64,000 nucleotides of DNA from Halopseudomonas xinjiangensis (GTDB taxonomy: Bacteria; Pseudomonadota; Gammaproteobacteria; Pseudomonadales; Pseudomonadaceae), in NCBI GenBank assembly GCA_011050525.1, contig DRFO01000043.1, positions 62,001-126,000 on the forward strand, in the 5' to 3' direction. The notes under the pieces were generated by a model. That model made no database searches and was not told where the DNA came from. It was given only the letters and a program-made list of their open reading frames with translations. Positions 16,680 through 26,086 of this stretch are shown piece by piece. The position numbers and the translations under genes were made by a program. How positions within the stretch are numbered: the stretch's first letter is position 1; each line of letters opens with the position of its first letter.

Positions 16680-19421
16680 ATGACTGATAACGCTCCCTTG
16701 ATTCTTGTGGATGGCTCGTCCTACCTGTACCGCGCCTTTCATGCCCTGCCCCCCTTGATGACTTCCACCGGCAAACCCACCGGCGCGGTCAAGGGCGTGT
16801 TGAACATGCTGAACAGCTTGCGCAGGCAATACCCTCGGAGCCCTTTCGCCGTGGTGTTTGATGCCAAGGGTCCGACCTTCCGTGACGAATTGTTCGCCAA
16901 CTATAAATCGCACCGCCCGCCGATGCCCGACGACCTGCGAATGCAGATCGAACCGTTGCATGCCAGCGTACGCGCACTGGGGCTGCCTTTATTGTGCGTG
17001 GACGGCGTCGAGGCTGATGACGTGATCGGCACCCTGGCGCGCCAGAGCGCGGCGGCAGGCTGCCCGGTGATCATCTCCACCGGCGACAAGGACATGGCGC
17101 AGCTGGTCGATGAGCACATCACGCTGGTCAACACCATGAGCGGGACGGTGCTCGATATTCCTGGCGTCCACACCAAATTCGGCGTAGGCCCGGACTGCAT
17201 CATCGATTATCTGGCCTTGATGGGCGACAAGTCCGACAACATCCCCGGGGTGCCCGGCATTGGCGAGAAAACCGCCCAGGGCCTGGTGACCGGACTTGGC
17301 GGCGGGCTGGATGTCATCTACGCCAACCTCGAAAAAATTGCCGACCTGCCCATTCGCGGCGCCAAGAAGCTCGCCGAAAAGCTTCTGGACAACAAGGAGA
17401 TGGCCTATCTTTCCTATCAGCTCGCTACCATCAAGGTAGACGTGCCGCTGGAGCTACGCGCGGATGCCTTGATGCCCGGCGAGCCCAATCGGGAAGCGTT
17501 GATCGAACTCTATCGTGAGCTGGAGTTTCGGAACTGGCTGGACGATCTGCAGCGAGAAGCCAAGGCCGCCACTCTGGCCCCGGAGGACCCAGCCGTAGCG
17601 GCGGTCGCTGAGTCGCGCTATGAACTGATTCTGGAACAGGCCGACTTTGACCGCTGGATGGACAAGCTTAAGGTCGCCAAACTATTTGCCTTCGATACCG
17701 AGACCACCAGCCTCAATGCGCAGCTGGCTGAACTGGTAGGTATTTCCCTGGCGGTCAACCCGCACGAAGCAGCCTATATCCCGCTGGCGCACAATTATAT
17801 GGGCGCGCCGGATCAGCTCGATCGTGACCGGGTGCTGGCAGCTCTCAAGCCCATACTGGAAGACCCGTCCAAGGCCAAGGTGGGGCAGCATTTCAAATAT
17901 GACATGAACGTTCTGGCGCACTACGGCATCGACGTGTGCGGCGTCGCCTATGACACCATGCTCGAATCCTATGTGCTGGACTCCACCGCCACCCGGCATG
18001 ACATGGACAGCCTGGCGCTGAAGTACCTTGGCCACGGCACAATCCGTTTTGAGGAGGTTGCTGGTAAGGGCGCCAAGCAGCTTACCTTTGACCAGGTTTC
18101 CCTCGAGCAAGCGGGGCCGTATGCCGCCGAGGATGCTGACGTAACGCTGCGCCTGCATCAGACGCTTTGGCAAAAGCTGTCACAGACTCCATCCCTGACC
18201 AGCGTACTGATGGACATCGAGATGCCCCTGTTCCCGGTGCTCGCGCGTATCGAGCGCTGCGGCGCGCTGGTTGATGCGCAGTTGCTGGGGGTGCAAAGCC
18301 GCGAACTAGGCGAAAAGATGATCGCGCTTGAACAGCGAGCCCATGAACTGGCCGGACAGCAGTTCAATCTCGGATCACCCAAGCAGTTAGGCAGCATTCT
18401 TTACGAAAAGCAGGGCATCCCGGTTATTTCCAAGACCGCCAAGGGGCAGCCCTCCACCGCCGAGTCGGTGCTGGCGGAGCTGGCCGATCAAGGTTACGAA
18501 CTGCCCCAGGTGTTGATGCAGTACCGCACGGTCAGCAAACTCAAGTCCACCTACACGGACCGCTTGCCCGAGCAGATCAACCCTCGCACCGGCAGAATCC
18601 ATACCTCCTATCATCAAGCGGTTACCGCGACCGGACGTCTGTCCTCATCCGACCCGAATCTGCAGAACATACCGATTCGCAGTGCCGAAGGCAGACGCAT
18701 CCGTCAGGCCTTCATCGCCCCGAAGGGTTACAAGATCATGGCCGCCGACTATTCGCAGATCGAGCTGCGAATCATGGCGCACCTGGCGCAGGACCCCGGC
18801 CTTCTGAACGCCTTCCGCAATGATCTGGACGTGCACCGGGCGACGGCGGCGGAGGTGTTTGGCGTGCCGCTGGAAGACGTTGGCAACGATCAGCGTCGCA
18901 GCGCCAAGGCCATCAACTTTGGTCTGATCTACGGCATGAGCGCCTTTGGTCTGGCCAAACAGATCGGCGTGGGCCGCAAGGAGGCGCAGGCTTATATTGA
19001 TCGCTATTTCGCTCGATACCCTGGGGTTCTTGCTTATATGGAGCGCACTAGAGAGCAGGCCAACGAACAGGGTTTTGTCGAAACATTATTCGGTCGCCGT
19101 CTGTATCTTCCTGAAATCCATTCGAAGAACCAGGCCATGCGCAAGGGGGCAGAACGCACCGCAATCAACGCGCCCATGCAGGGTACCGCCGCCGACATCA
19201 TCAAGCGCGCCATGATCACGGTGGACGGCTGGCTGACCCAGTCAGGTCTGGACGCTCGCGTCATCATGCAGGTGCATGACGAACTGGTACTGGAGGTTCG
19301 GGAAGATCTCATCGACCAGGTGCGAGAAGGCCTGCGCAGCCGGATGAGCGCAGCAGCCGAACTCGATGTGCCGCTTGCGGTCGATGTAGGTGTGGGAGAG
19401 AACTGGGATGAAGCCCATTAA
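16680..19421 (+). CDS. polA: DNA polymerase I
   Basis: A full-length 913-residue Pol I. The 5'-3' exonuclease domain covers about residues 1-290 (start [41 protein letters not shown]). The proofreading domain begins near residue 320, with intact catalytic acids in FAFDTETTS. The polymerase domain has the motif A region [14 protein letters not shown], motif [20 protein letters not shown] and motif [12 protein letters not shown]. It removes Okazaki primers and fills repair gaps. Downstream is the ErsA-like RNA, the same neighbour as in P. aeruginosa. Confidence 0.97.
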   Translation: MTDNAPLILVDGSSYLYRAFHALPPLMTSTGKPTGAVKGVLNMLNSLRRQYPRSPFAVVFDAKGPTFRDELFANYKSHRPPMPDDLRMQIEPLHASVRALGLPLLCVDGVEADDVIGTLARQSAAAGCPVIISTGDKDMAQLVDEHITLVNTMSGTVLDIPGVHTKFGVGPDCIIDYLALMGDKSDNIPGVPGIGEKTAQGLVTGLGGGLDVIYANLEKIADLPIRGAKKLAEKLLDNKEMAYLSYQLATIKVDVPLELRADALMPGEPNREALIELYRELEFRNWLDDLQREAKAATLAPEDPAVAAVAESRYELILEQADFDRWMDKLKVAKLFAFDTETTSLNAQLAELVGISLAVNPHEAAYIPLAHNYMGAPDQLDRDRVLAALKPILEDPSKAKVGQHFKYDMNVLAHYGIDVCGVAYDTMLESYVLDSTATRHDMDSLALKYLGHGTIRFEEVAGKGAKQLTFDQVSLEQAGPYAAEDADVTLRLHQTLWQKLSQTPSLTSVLMDIEMPLFPVLARIERCGALVDAQLLGVQSRELGEKMIALEQRAHELAGQQFNLGSPKQLGSILYEKQGIPVISKTAKGQPSTAESVLAELADQGYELPQVLMQYRTVSKLKSTYTDRLPEQINPRTGRIHTSYHQAVTATGRLSSSDPNLQNIPIRSAEGRRIRQAFIAPKGYKIMAADYSQIELRIMAHLAQDPGLLNAFRNDLDVHRATAAEVFGVPLEDVGNDQRRSAKAINFGLIYGMSAFGLAKQIGVGRKEAQAYIDRYFARYPGVLAYMERTREQANEQGFVETLFGRRLYLPEIHSKNQAMRKGAERTAINAPMQGTAADIIKRAMITVDGWLTQSGLDARVIMQVHDELVLEVREDLIDQVREGLRSRMSAAAELDVPLAVDVGVGENWDEAH

Positions 19422-19474
19422 ACCGGGCTATTCGGGGGCGCGATAAAAAAATGTTATTTTTTTGAATTAATTTT

Positions 19475-19502
19475 GAACCTTTCAGAACCGGGGCTGGTCA
19501 GA
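19475..19502 (+). promoter_or_regulatory. Sigma-E/AlgU-type promoter of the small RNA
   Basis: GAACCT (19475-19480) and TCAGA (19498-19502) are separated by 17 bp, close to the extracytoplasmic sigma consensus GAACTT-N16/17-TCtgA. The site follows a very AT-rich stretch (19444-19474), which may act as an upstream element. Transcription would start near 19508. Confidence 0.6.
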
Positions 19503-19507
19503 CTTTG

Positions 19508-19643
19508 TGAATGGCCAGTCAAGCCTTTCTTGCTCCTTAGATGTGATTTAGTGTTGGCAGAAAAACCGGGCAACCCTTTCCTAGCACAGCCCGGTCGTTA
19601 AGCCCCGAACCTTCCCTCCCCATAGAAGTTCGGGGTTTTTTTT
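19508..19643 (+). ncRNA. ersA: ErsA-like (Spot 42-position) small RNA
   Basis: A roughly 135 nt transcript is predicted between polA and engB, with its own promoter and a strong intrinsic terminator. An internal hairpin CCGGGC/GCCCGG (19566-19571 with 19589-19594) exposes a pyrimidine-rich loop, and the terminator loop holds CTTCCCTCCC. In P. aeruginosa this intergenic position carries ErsA, an envelope-stress small RNA under AlgU that acts by base pairing. Position, length, promoter type and C/U-rich single strands all agree. The exact 5' end is a prediction. Confidence 0.75.
19603..19643 (+). terminator. Intrinsic terminator of the small RNA
   Basis: Perfect 8 bp stem CCCCGAAC / GTTCGGGG (19603-19610 with 19628-19635), a 17 nt loop, and eight T residues at 19636-19643. 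It is the strongest terminator in the window. Confidence 0.9.
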
Positions 19644-19677
19644 GCCCGCAATTCGAGCAAGCAGTACTTCGTTCCGG

Positions 19678-20373
19678 TCACTCTTCAGTCAGATCATTCT
19701 GCTCGCCGTCTTCTTCCAGCTCTTCGAAGAGCCATACGTCCAGCACCTCGTAGGCTTCCTCCAGGCCCTGCCTTTTTGGCGCCGAAAAAAGCTGCACCGT
19801 CGCGCGATTCCCATATTCCTTGCGGATAGTGGCCTGAACCTTGAGAAGCACGTTCTTGGCTGCGCCGTAGGCCAGTTTGTCCGCTTTGCTCAGCAAAATA
19901 TGCGCGGGCAGCCCGCTGACGTTGGCCCACTCGAGCATCATCCGGTCAAAGTCTGCCAGCGGGTGACGAATATCCATTACCAGTACCAGGCCCACCAGTG
20001 AGTCACGCTGAGTAAGGTAGGCATCCAGATGCTGCTTCCAGTGCTCCTTGAGCGCCAGAGGCACCTTGGCGTATCCGTAGCCCGGCAGATCGACCAGACG
20101 CCGCTGCTCATCTAGTCCAAAAAAGTTTATCAGCTGGGTGCGCCCCGGCGTTTTCGAGGTACGTGCCAGCCGGGCATGGGTGAGGGTATTCAGCGCACTG
20201 GATTTCCCAGCATTGGAACGGCCGGCAAAGGCCACTTCAAAACCGACGTCAGCGGGGCACTGCTCGACCTGGCTGGCGCTTTTGATAAAAGTGGCTTGTT
20301 GGCATAGCGAAACGAGGGGCGTAGCTGGGGGCATGGATAATCCGTTGGACTGACTATGGCTGATGACATTCAC
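19678..20373 (-). CDS. engB: Ribosome biogenesis GTP-binding protein EngB/YihA
   Basis: An essential-type GTPase (231 residues) that acts in late assembly of the large ribosomal subunit. G1 is [12 protein letters not shown] (about residues 49-60), G3 is DLPGYGYA (about residues 94-101), G4 is LSKADKL, and G5 lies near LFSAPKR. An acidic tail ([15 protein letters not shown]) ends the protein. ATG 20373 has AGGTGA immediately upstream; ATG 20334 is an alternative with no visible ribosome site. It converges on the small RNA terminator. Confidence 0.94.
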   Translation of the reverse strand: MNVISHSQSNGLSMPPATPLVSLCQQATFIKSASQVEQCPADVGFEVAFAGRSNAGKSSALNTLTHARLARTSKTPGRTQLINFFGLDEQRRLVDLPGYGYAKVPLALKEHWKQHLDAYLTQRDSLVGLVLVMDIRHPLADFDRMMLEWANVSGLPAHILLSKADKLAYGAAKNVLLKVQATIRKEYGNRATVQLFSAPKRQGLEEAYEVLDVWLFEELEEDGEQNDLTEE

Positions 20374-20525
20374 CTAAGCCGGTAGCTTAGTATATACTGC
20401 TGCGGTTTTATATCGCGAAAGCATAGCGCGACAGTCTGGACATTGCGCCGCCCTCGGGCGACAGATAGCATGGCAGGTGCCTGCTGACCTTTGCAGCCAA
20501 TGTCTGAACCAGAATAATCGAGGCA

Positions 20526-20567
20526 GCCCGTCTCCATAACGCGGTCTTAGAGGCCGGAAAGACGGGC
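20526..20567 (+). promoter_or_regulatory. Dyad in the leader of the cytochrome c4 gene
   Basis: An 8 bp perfect inverted repeat GCCCGTCT / AGACGGGC with a 26 nt loop, ending 38 bp before the cytochrome c4 ATG. It is too close to the gene to be its terminator and has no T-run; it may be a structured leader or a regulator site. The rest of the 232 bp gap 20374-20605 shows nothing else I can name. Confidence 0.35.
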
Positions 20568-20605
20568 AATGCCCACTTTTCTATTAGCCGTAATTGGATT
20601 AGCCG

Positions 20606-21214
20606 ATGACTAAATTACTCGTGACTCTGGTGTTATCCCTCGGTGTGGCCGGTTCGGCCTATGCAGTCGAGGGCGATGCCGAAGCTGGTGAAGCTAAAGT
20701 TGCCGTTTGCGGCGCTTGTCATGGGGCAGATGGCAACAGCCCTGCGCCGAATTTTCCAAAGATCGCGGGACAGGGTGAACGCTATCTGCTCAAGCAGCTG
20801 GTGGATATCAAGGAAGGCCGCCGCGTGGTGCCTGAAATGACCGGCTTGCTGGATGATTCGAACGAGCAGGATCTGGCCGACATGGCCGCTTATTTCGCCT
20901 CCCAGACCATGACCGACGGGGTCGCTGATGCTGATCTGGTCCCACGGGGCGAAGCCATTTTCCGCGGCGGCGACCTCGAGCTGGGCCTGCCTGCCTGCAC
21001 TGGATGCCATTCGCCCACCGGCCAGGGTAACGCCCCCGCTGGTTTCCCGCATCTGGGAGGGCAGCATGCGCTGTATACGGCGAAGCAGCTCACCGACTTC
21101 CGGGAAGGCATCCGCGTGAACGATGGCGACTCCATGGTCATGCAAACGATCGCCAGCCGCTTGAGCAATCGCGACATCGAAGCAGTGTCGAATTACATCC
21201 AGGGCCTTCGCTAA
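20606..21214 (+). CDS. Diheme cytochrome c4
   Basis: A 202-residue periplasmic diheme cytochrome with a signal peptide (LLVTLVLSLGVAGSAYA) and two class I heme domains. The heme motifs are CGACH (about residues 35-39) and CTGCH (about residues 132-136), with methionine ligands in the PEMTGLLDD and DSMVMQTIA regions. Cytochrome c4 donates electrons to terminal oxidases, including the aa3 and cbb3 types. A terminator follows, so it is probably a monocistronic gene, with dsbA next as in P. aeruginosa. Confidence 0.94.
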   Translation: MTKLLVTLVLSLGVAGSAYAVEGDAEAGEAKVAVCGACHGADGNSPAPNFPKIAGQGERYLLKQLVDIKEGRRVVPEMTGLLDDSNEQDLADMAAYFASQTMTDGVADADLVPRGEAIFRGGDLELGLPACTGCHSPTGQGNAPAGFPHLGGQHALYTAKQLTDFREGIRVNDGDSMVMQTIASRLSNRDIEAVSNYIQGLR

Positions 21215-21250
21215 TCCTGTTGTGTTGCCGGTTGTTACGGCAGGCTTTCA

Positions 21251-21278
21251 AAAAAGGGTGGCTTCGGTCACCCTTTTT
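21251..21278 (+). terminator. Intrinsic terminator after cytochrome c4
   Basis: Perfect 10 bp stem AAAAAGGGTG / CACCCTTTTT around an 8 nt GCTTCGGT loop, with the A- and T-runs on either side so that it can work in both directions. Confidence 0.9.
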
Positions 21279-21406
21279 CGTCATCGATAGCGGTATATTG
21301 GCTGCATGAGCTGTGCGCTCTGCAATGAGAAGCGACCTCGGCAAGCCGGAATCATCCGGCTGACAACAGGTCACAGAAACACCAGTGTGTCTTTGGGGAG
21401 AAATGA

Positions 21407-22045
21407 ATGCGCGCGATGTTTACAGTTGGTCTTATCTGGTTGCTGGGCGGTCTGGCGGCAGGCGTCAATGCCCAGGAAGCGGCCCCCTATCGGGCCGGAA
21501 CTCACTACGTGGAGCTGCCTTCGCCAGCGCCTACCGAAGAGCCGGACAAAATCGAAGTAGCAGAACTGTTCTGGTACGGATGCGGCCACTGCTTTTCATT
21601 CGAACCCATCATTACCGAGTGGAAAAAAACGCTGCCTGAAGACGTTCACTTCCGCCCGGTTCCGGCCTTGTTCGGCGGTGCCTGGAATACCCACGGGCAA
21701 CTGTTCTATACCCTTCAAAGCCTGGGCAAGCTGGATGAAACCCACGAAGCGGTTTTCCAGGCCATTCATAATCAAAAAAACCGCCTAGCTGACGAAGAAG
21801 CCATGATCGACCTGCTCGAGCCCTACGGAATCACCGAAGAAGAGTTTCAGAGCGCCTGGTCCTCCTTCGGGGTTCGCAACAAGATGGAGCAGGCTAACCG
21901 TCTGGCTCGCGCCTATCGCGCAACAGGCGTACCCACTCTCATCGTCAATGGCAAATATCGCATTGAAGGTGGCATGGTTGGCGGCTTCGAAGAAATGCTC
22001 AAGGTAGCCGAATACCTGGTCGAGCAGGAACGGCAAAAGCTTTGA
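21407..22045 (+). CDS. dsbA: Thiol:disulfide interchange protein DsbA
   Basis: The periplasmic oxidase that introduces disulfides into exported proteins. It has a signal peptide (VGLIWLLGGLAAGVNAQ), a thioredoxin fold interrupted by a helical domain, the active site CGHC at residues 59-62, and the cis-proline loop GVPTLIVNG near residue 180. A GGGGAG box lies about 7 nt before ATG 21407. A small hairpin AGCCGGA/TCCGGCT sits in the leader near 21345-21362. The phosphatase-fold gene follows after 10 nt and is likely co-transcribed. Confidence 0.95.
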   Translation: MRAMFTVGLIWLLGGLAAGVNAQEAAPYRAGTHYVELPSPAPTEEPDKIEVAELFWYGCGHCFSFEPIITEWKKTLPEDVHFRPVPALFGGAWNTHGQLFYTLQSLGKLDETHEAVFQAIHNQKNRLADEEAMIDLLEPYGITEEEFQSAWSSFGVRNKMEQANRLARAYRATGVPTLIVNGKYRIEGGMVGGFEEMLKVAEYLVEQERQKL

Positions 22046-22055
22046 GAGGTGACGG

Positions 22056-22943
22056 ATGATAGCCGCAGGCAACATACCGGTACGGCGCTCGACCCATGGC
22101 ACCATGGCACCGGCCTGTCTGCGGACCAATCCCCACTGGATATGTGATGAACAGGGCTTGCCTGATGTATTGCGCCTGTTGAGCTTCAATATCCAGGTGG
22201 GGATAAATACCCAGCGCTATCACCATTACCTGACCCGCAGTTGGCAGCATCTGCTGCCGCATGCTGGACGCAACAGCACCCTGGGGCTGATCAGCCGAGT
22301 GCTGAATGATTTTGACCTGGTGGCATTGCAGGAAGTTGATGGCGGCAGTATGCGCTCCGGCTACGTCAATCAGGTCGAACATCTGGCCAAGGAGGGACAG
22401 TTCCCATACTGGTATCAGCAGTTGAACCGCAACCTCGGCCGTTTTGCCCAGCACTCGAATGGCTTATTGAGCCGCTACGCCCCGGAATTTCTCGAAGACC
22501 ACAAGCTTCCCGGCATGCTTCCGGGCAGGGGAGCCATTCTGACCAGCTTTGGGCAGGGAAAGGACTCGCTGCTGGTAGTAATGATGCATCTGGCGTTGAG
22601 CACCCGCACCCGCGCCAACCAGCTTGCCTACATCCGTGAGCGTATTGCCGATCACCAGCACGTGGTGCTGATGGGCGACATGAACACGCACGCCCAGGAC
22701 CTGCTGGAAAGCTCGCCGCTGCGCCATTCGAACTTGCACACCGCAAGCCTGCCAGGCACCTACCCGAGCTGGAAACCGGCGCGGGTGCTGGATCACATAT
22801 TGCTAAGCGGTAGCCTTGAAATCGAGCAGGTTGATGTATTGGCGCATCCTATTTCGGACCATTTGCCGGTTTCCATGCACATTCGCCTGCCGAAGGGCAT
22901 GTGCACCCCCAGACCACAGGTGCAGCCGCCAGCCGGACAGTAG
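22056..22943 (+). CDS. Endonuclease/exonuclease/phosphatase family protein
   Basis: A 295-residue protein of the EEP superfamily (DNase I / sphingomyelinase / inositol phosphatase fold). The landmarks are LLSFNIQVG, the metal glutamate in LVALQEVDGG, VVMMHLALS, the catalytic VLMGDMNTH and the C-terminal LDHILLS…PISDHLPV (catalytic His). No signal peptide is evident, so it is probably cytoplasmic. The corresponding PA5488 position in P. aeruginosa has no firm function that I know of; the substrate cannot be told from sequence. Confidence 0.88.
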   Translation: MIAAGNIPVRRSTHGTMAPACLRTNPHWICDEQGLPDVLRLLSFNIQVGINTQRYHHYLTRSWQHLLPHAGRNSTLGLISRVLNDFDLVALQEVDGGSMRSGYVNQVEHLAKEGQFPYWYQQLNRNLGRFAQHSNGLLSRYAPEFLEDHKLPGMLPGRGAILTSFGQGKDSLLVVMMHLALSTRTRANQLAYIRERIADHQHVVLMGDMNTHAQDLLESSPLRHSNLHTASLPGTYPSWKPARVLDHILLSGSLEIEQVDVLAHPISDHLPVSMHIRLPKGMCTPRPQVQPPAGQ

Positions 22944-22994
22944 CCTTTGCCCTGACTTCCCTATAATCTTCGAGCTGACGTGCAAGGAGCGCCT

Positions 22995-24686
22995 ATGTCT
23001 GACCCCCGACATCTCATCAGCCAGACAAAACAGGATGCTCCAGTAATCTGCAGCACAGGGCAGGAGGAATTGCTCAAGCGCGGCCTGGTGCGGGTAAGCA
23101 TAGCTGCGGACGGCCTCAGCCCCCTGCTTGATCGCCGTCTCAAGGAATTGAGAGCCGCACTGCGTAGCGATGCCCCAGATCATTTACTAGAAGACCTTCT
23201 ACCCGAGCTTGAACGCGCTGTGCTGGCCGCTGACACAGACCGCCAGGACCGGCTTGGGCAAATAAGCCAAAGTCTTAAAACCCTGGCTCGACAACTACAG
23301 ATTCACGACCGCTCAGGTAAAACCGCGGCCGCATTACGTCAGTTGATCAAACAGATCGACGAACCATTGCAGCATACCGGTGCTCTCCCAGCTCTTCTCG
23401 ACGAACTCACGATCATTCAGGGCATAGCCCTGGATGGCTCTGGTGGCGCCTCAAGTCGGCGCGGCCTACTGTCTCGCCTGTTCAGGACGGGTGGGGAGGA
23501 ACGGCCGGCCACAATGGAAGCTCCTGCTCCGGCCGATACTGACGAGACGGCTGCCGGCGCACTGATAGACCATCTGGCTGCCGCCCAGCTGAGCCAGGAG
23601 TCCATCCGCCTGTCCGATAACCTGACGGAAGCCGAGCCACAATATTGCAACGTTGCCGCCCATATCGAGACGATTCTTCTGAGCCTGCTCGGCGAATTGC
23701 AGGTGCTTGACGAACAGCAACAGCGCTGTGACAGGGTGCGTGAGCAGGTCCAGCAGGGCCTGAACTGGTACGACCTTGCTGCCGTACTGGAAGAACTGTC
23801 TGGCCTGGTTCTCTCATCGCAAAAGAGCCGGCAGGCCGATTTTGAACTGTACCTGCAACAGCTTGATGACCGGCTGGCTCAGTTTCAGGGCAACCTTGAA
23901 GAAGCGCAGGATGTCTATGCGGGGTCTGCTGAAAAGGGCAGGTCGCTGGAAGGCGTGATCCGCAGCCAGGTCGAAGCGCTGCATGTCGATGTGCGTGAAT
24001 CATTCGACCTAACTCTTTTGAAAGCCAACGTAGAAGCCAAGCTGGACGCCCTGCTGAGCAATGTAGACCAGGCCCGACAGGCTCAGGACCAGCGTGAAGA
24101 AGCTGTTTCCGCTCATTTGCGCACTATGGTGGAGCGGATTCAGGTGATGGAGGTCGAGGCGCAGACATTCCGCAGACACCTGGACGAGCAGACCAAGCGC
24201 GCCATGCTCGACAATCTGACAGGACTGCCAAACCGTGCCGGACTGCAGAAACGCATGGAGGAGGAGTTCGAGCGCTGGCAGCGCTATGGTGGACAACTGC
24301 TTATGGCAGTCCTTGACGTGGATCACTTCAAGGCCATCAATGATAATTTTGGTCATCTGGCCGGAGACAAGGTGTTACGCCTGATCGCTCAGCAACTGTC
24401 GCGACGCCTGCGCAAGATGGACTTTATCGGACGATTTGGGGGCGAGGAATTCGTCGTGCTAATGCCCGGAACCAGCATGGATCAAGGCGCCGTGGTGCTC
24501 GAGCAGCTCCGTCAGGGCATTCAGGAAAGTCCGTTTCACTTCAAGAGCCAACGGGTAGCGGTGACCATTTCTCTGGGCTATACCGAGTTTCAGGCAGGCG
24601 ACAGTCTGGATCAGGTCTTTGATCGCGCCGATCAAGCCATGTATCGCGCCAAGGATCAGGGGCGCAATCGCCTGAGCCGAGCCTGA
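22995..24686 (+). CDS. Diguanylate cyclase (DgcH-like, GGDEF)
   Basis: A 563-residue enzyme that makes cyclic di-GMP. The C-terminal GGDEF domain (about residues 400-563) has the active-site motif GGEEF (about residues 482-486) and an intact inhibitory site, RKMD, five residues before it, so product inhibition is expected. The N-terminal 390 residues are soluble, mostly helical and rich in Gln/Glu/Leu, suggesting coiled coils rather than membrane helices. The ATG at 22995 has AAGGAG 5 nt upstream; a GTG at 22980 is rejected. TATAAT at 22962-22967 may be its -10. Position matches PA5487 (DgcH). Confidence 0.9.
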   Translation: MSDPRHLISQTKQDAPVICSTGQEELLKRGLVRVSIAADGLSPLLDRRLKELRAALRSDAPDHLLEDLLPELERAVLAADTDRQDRLGQISQSLKTLARQLQIHDRSGKTAAALRQLIKQIDEPLQHTGALPALLDELTIIQGIALDGSGGASSRRGLLSRLFRTGGEERPATMEAPAPADTDETAAGALIDHLAAAQLSQESIRLSDNLTEAEPQYCNVAAHIETILLSLLGELQVLDEQQQRCDRVREQVQQGLNWYDLAAVLEELSGLVLSSQKSRQADFELYLQQLDDRLAQFQGNLEEAQDVYAGSAEKGRSLEGVIRSQVEALHVDVRESFDLTLLKANVEAKLDALLSNVDQARQAQDQREEAVSAHLRTMVERIQVMEVEAQTFRRHLDEQTKRAMLDNLTGLPNRAGLQKRMEEEFERWQRYGGQLLMAVLDVDHFKAINDNFGHLAGDKVLRLIAQQLSRRLRKMDFIGRFGGEEFVVLMPGTSMDQGAVVLEQLRQGIQESPFHFKSQRVAVTISLGYTEFQAGDSLDQVFDRADQAMYRAKDQGRNRLSRA

Positions 24687-24762
24687 TCAGAACGCCGTCC
24701 CCTTCTAATCAGCTGTGCCCGCCAAGCCTGCATGCTAGTCTGCGTTCTCTGCAAAAAATCAG

Positions 24763-25653
24763 ATGAGGGCGGGTTGGGTGAGACGATTTTTCATAACGCT
24801 GACGGCAATACTGCTGACCGCTGGATGCACCCGCGGGCTGGTCATCGACACAACCTATAGCTCCAGAAACCATGACAGCCGCGTGCAGTACGTCGTTCTG
24901 CACTACACCTCATCGGGATTTGATCGCTCGCTGAGCAGCCTTACCCAAGGCGGGGTAAGCAGTCATTACCTGATCGCTGAACAGCCCCCAACCGTCTATC
25001 GTCTGGTGGAGGAAAATCGCCGAGCGTGGCATGCCGGCGATAGCAGTTGGCAGGGTCGTACCTGGCTGAACAGCACCTCCATAGGCATTGAACTGGTTCA
25101 TCCGGGCTATACCGATACGCCGGCGGGACGCGTATGGCACCCCTGGAGCCAAGCTCAGATCCAAGCGTTGATCCCTCTGCTTGCGGACATTCTGCAGCGC
25201 CATGATCTCGATCCAGGTCGGGTGGTCGGGCACAGCGACATTGCAGCGCAGCGCAAAGTCGATCCCGGCCCCCTGTTTCCCTGGCATTTGCTGGCCGAGG
25301 CCAACGTGGCGATATGGCCGGCGGCACACAGGGTAACCGCTTACCGGGAGGAGCTTGCCGGCCGGGCGCCTCCGATAGCCTGGTTCCAGCAGCACCTTCA
25401 GTCCTTCGGCTATGACGTGCCGCGTTCCGGAGAGCTGGACAAGGCCACCCGCAATGTAATCGCCGCCTTCCAGATGCGTTTCCGACCGCATGGTCATGAC
25501 GGTGAGCCTGACGGCGAAACAGCCGCGATCCTGGCGGCCCTGGTTCCGAATGCGGCTACTTCACCTCTGTGGTGCAAACCAGTCGTGAATCCATCAGCGC
25601 TGCCGTACGGTGCACCGTTGCCGCTTTGTAGTCCTCCTGGGCAAGCATATTGA
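24763..25653 (+). CDS. ampDh2: AmpDh2-like N-acetylmuramoyl-L-alanine amidase (lipoprotein)
   Basis: A zinc amidase that cuts the MurNAc–L-Ala bond of peptidoglycan. A lipobox LTAGC predicts a lipid-anchored protein, as for outer-membrane AmpDh2. The Amidase_2 domain has the zinc residues in VVLHYTSS and GHSDIAAQRKVDPG; a C-terminal peptidoglycan-binding domain covers about residues 205-265. A tail of some 30 residues follows and reads antisense into the DUF1330 gene for 98 nt, which suggests that the ancestral stop was lost. GTG 24778 has a better ribosome site (GAGGG) than ATG 24763 and would shorten the signal peptide. Confidence 0.88.
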   Translation: MRAGWVRRFFITLTAILLTAGCTRGLVIDTTYSSRNHDSRVQYVVLHYTSSGFDRSLSSLTQGGVSSHYLIAEQPPTVYRLVEENRRAWHAGDSSWQGRTWLNSTSIGIELVHPGYTDTPAGRVWHPWSQAQIQALIPLLADILQRHDLDPGRVVGHSDIAAQRKVDPGPLFPWHLLAEANVAIWPAAHRVTAYREELAGRAPPIAWFQQHLQSFGYDVPRSGELDKATRNVIAAFQMRFRPHGHDGEPDGETAAILAALVPNAATSPLWCKPVVNPSALPYGAPLPLCSPPGQAY

Positions 25654-25963
25654 GAAATGCCTGAACTGATGGATACGCCACCACCAGCATCTGATCCCAT
25701 TGCTCGTCTTCCGGCGCAATCAGGGCGTGAAGGGCACGCGCCTGCAACCGCACATTGCCTCCTGCTTCGGCTACTTTTTGTCCCGCGACAACGCTGTACC
25801 GCCCATAGGCTTCACGTCCCGAACAAGGGGAATGGCCGGAGCCGGTTGGATACTGCGCCTGGGCATTGAAGCGCAGCAGATTAAGCATCAGGATAGGCGT
25901 TTCGGCAGGAACCTTGGCGAGCAGGGCTTTAAGGCTGCTGCCGCTGGGATTAAGACTAGGCAT
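25556..25963 (-). CDS. DUF1330 family protein
   Basis: A 135-residue dimeric alpha/beta-barrel-type protein of the DUF1330 family (PILMLNLLRFNAQAQYP… EAYGRYSVVAG… MLVVAYPSVQAFLNML). ATG 25963 (MPSLNPSG) is taken as the start because the upstream part of the open frame does not resemble the family. The function is unknown. The 3' end overlaps the 3' end of the amidase gene on the other strand by 98 bp, an unusually long convergent overlap. Confidence 0.8.
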   Translation of the reverse strand: MPSLNPSGSSLKALLAKVPAETPILMLNLLRFNAQAQYPTGSGHSPCSGREAYGRYSVVAGQKVAEAGGNVRLQARALHALIAPEDEQWDQMLVVAYPSVQAFLNMLAQEDYKAATVHRTAALMDSRLVCTTEVK

Positions 25964-26086
25964 GGAGAGTTTCTCTTGGCTGGCGGAATCCCCAAGCAAA
26001 GCAGGCGTCAGCGGATAGCGCCAGCTCAAGCAACGAACAGAATAAGGCATTATTGATGAAGGCCATATGCAGGATTCAGCACTCCC

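Noticed and set aside
21306-21560. Open frame with two CxxC pairs before dsbA
   Set aside because: It runs most of its length through the start of dsbA in another frame and has no ribosome site; dsbA fits the family fully.
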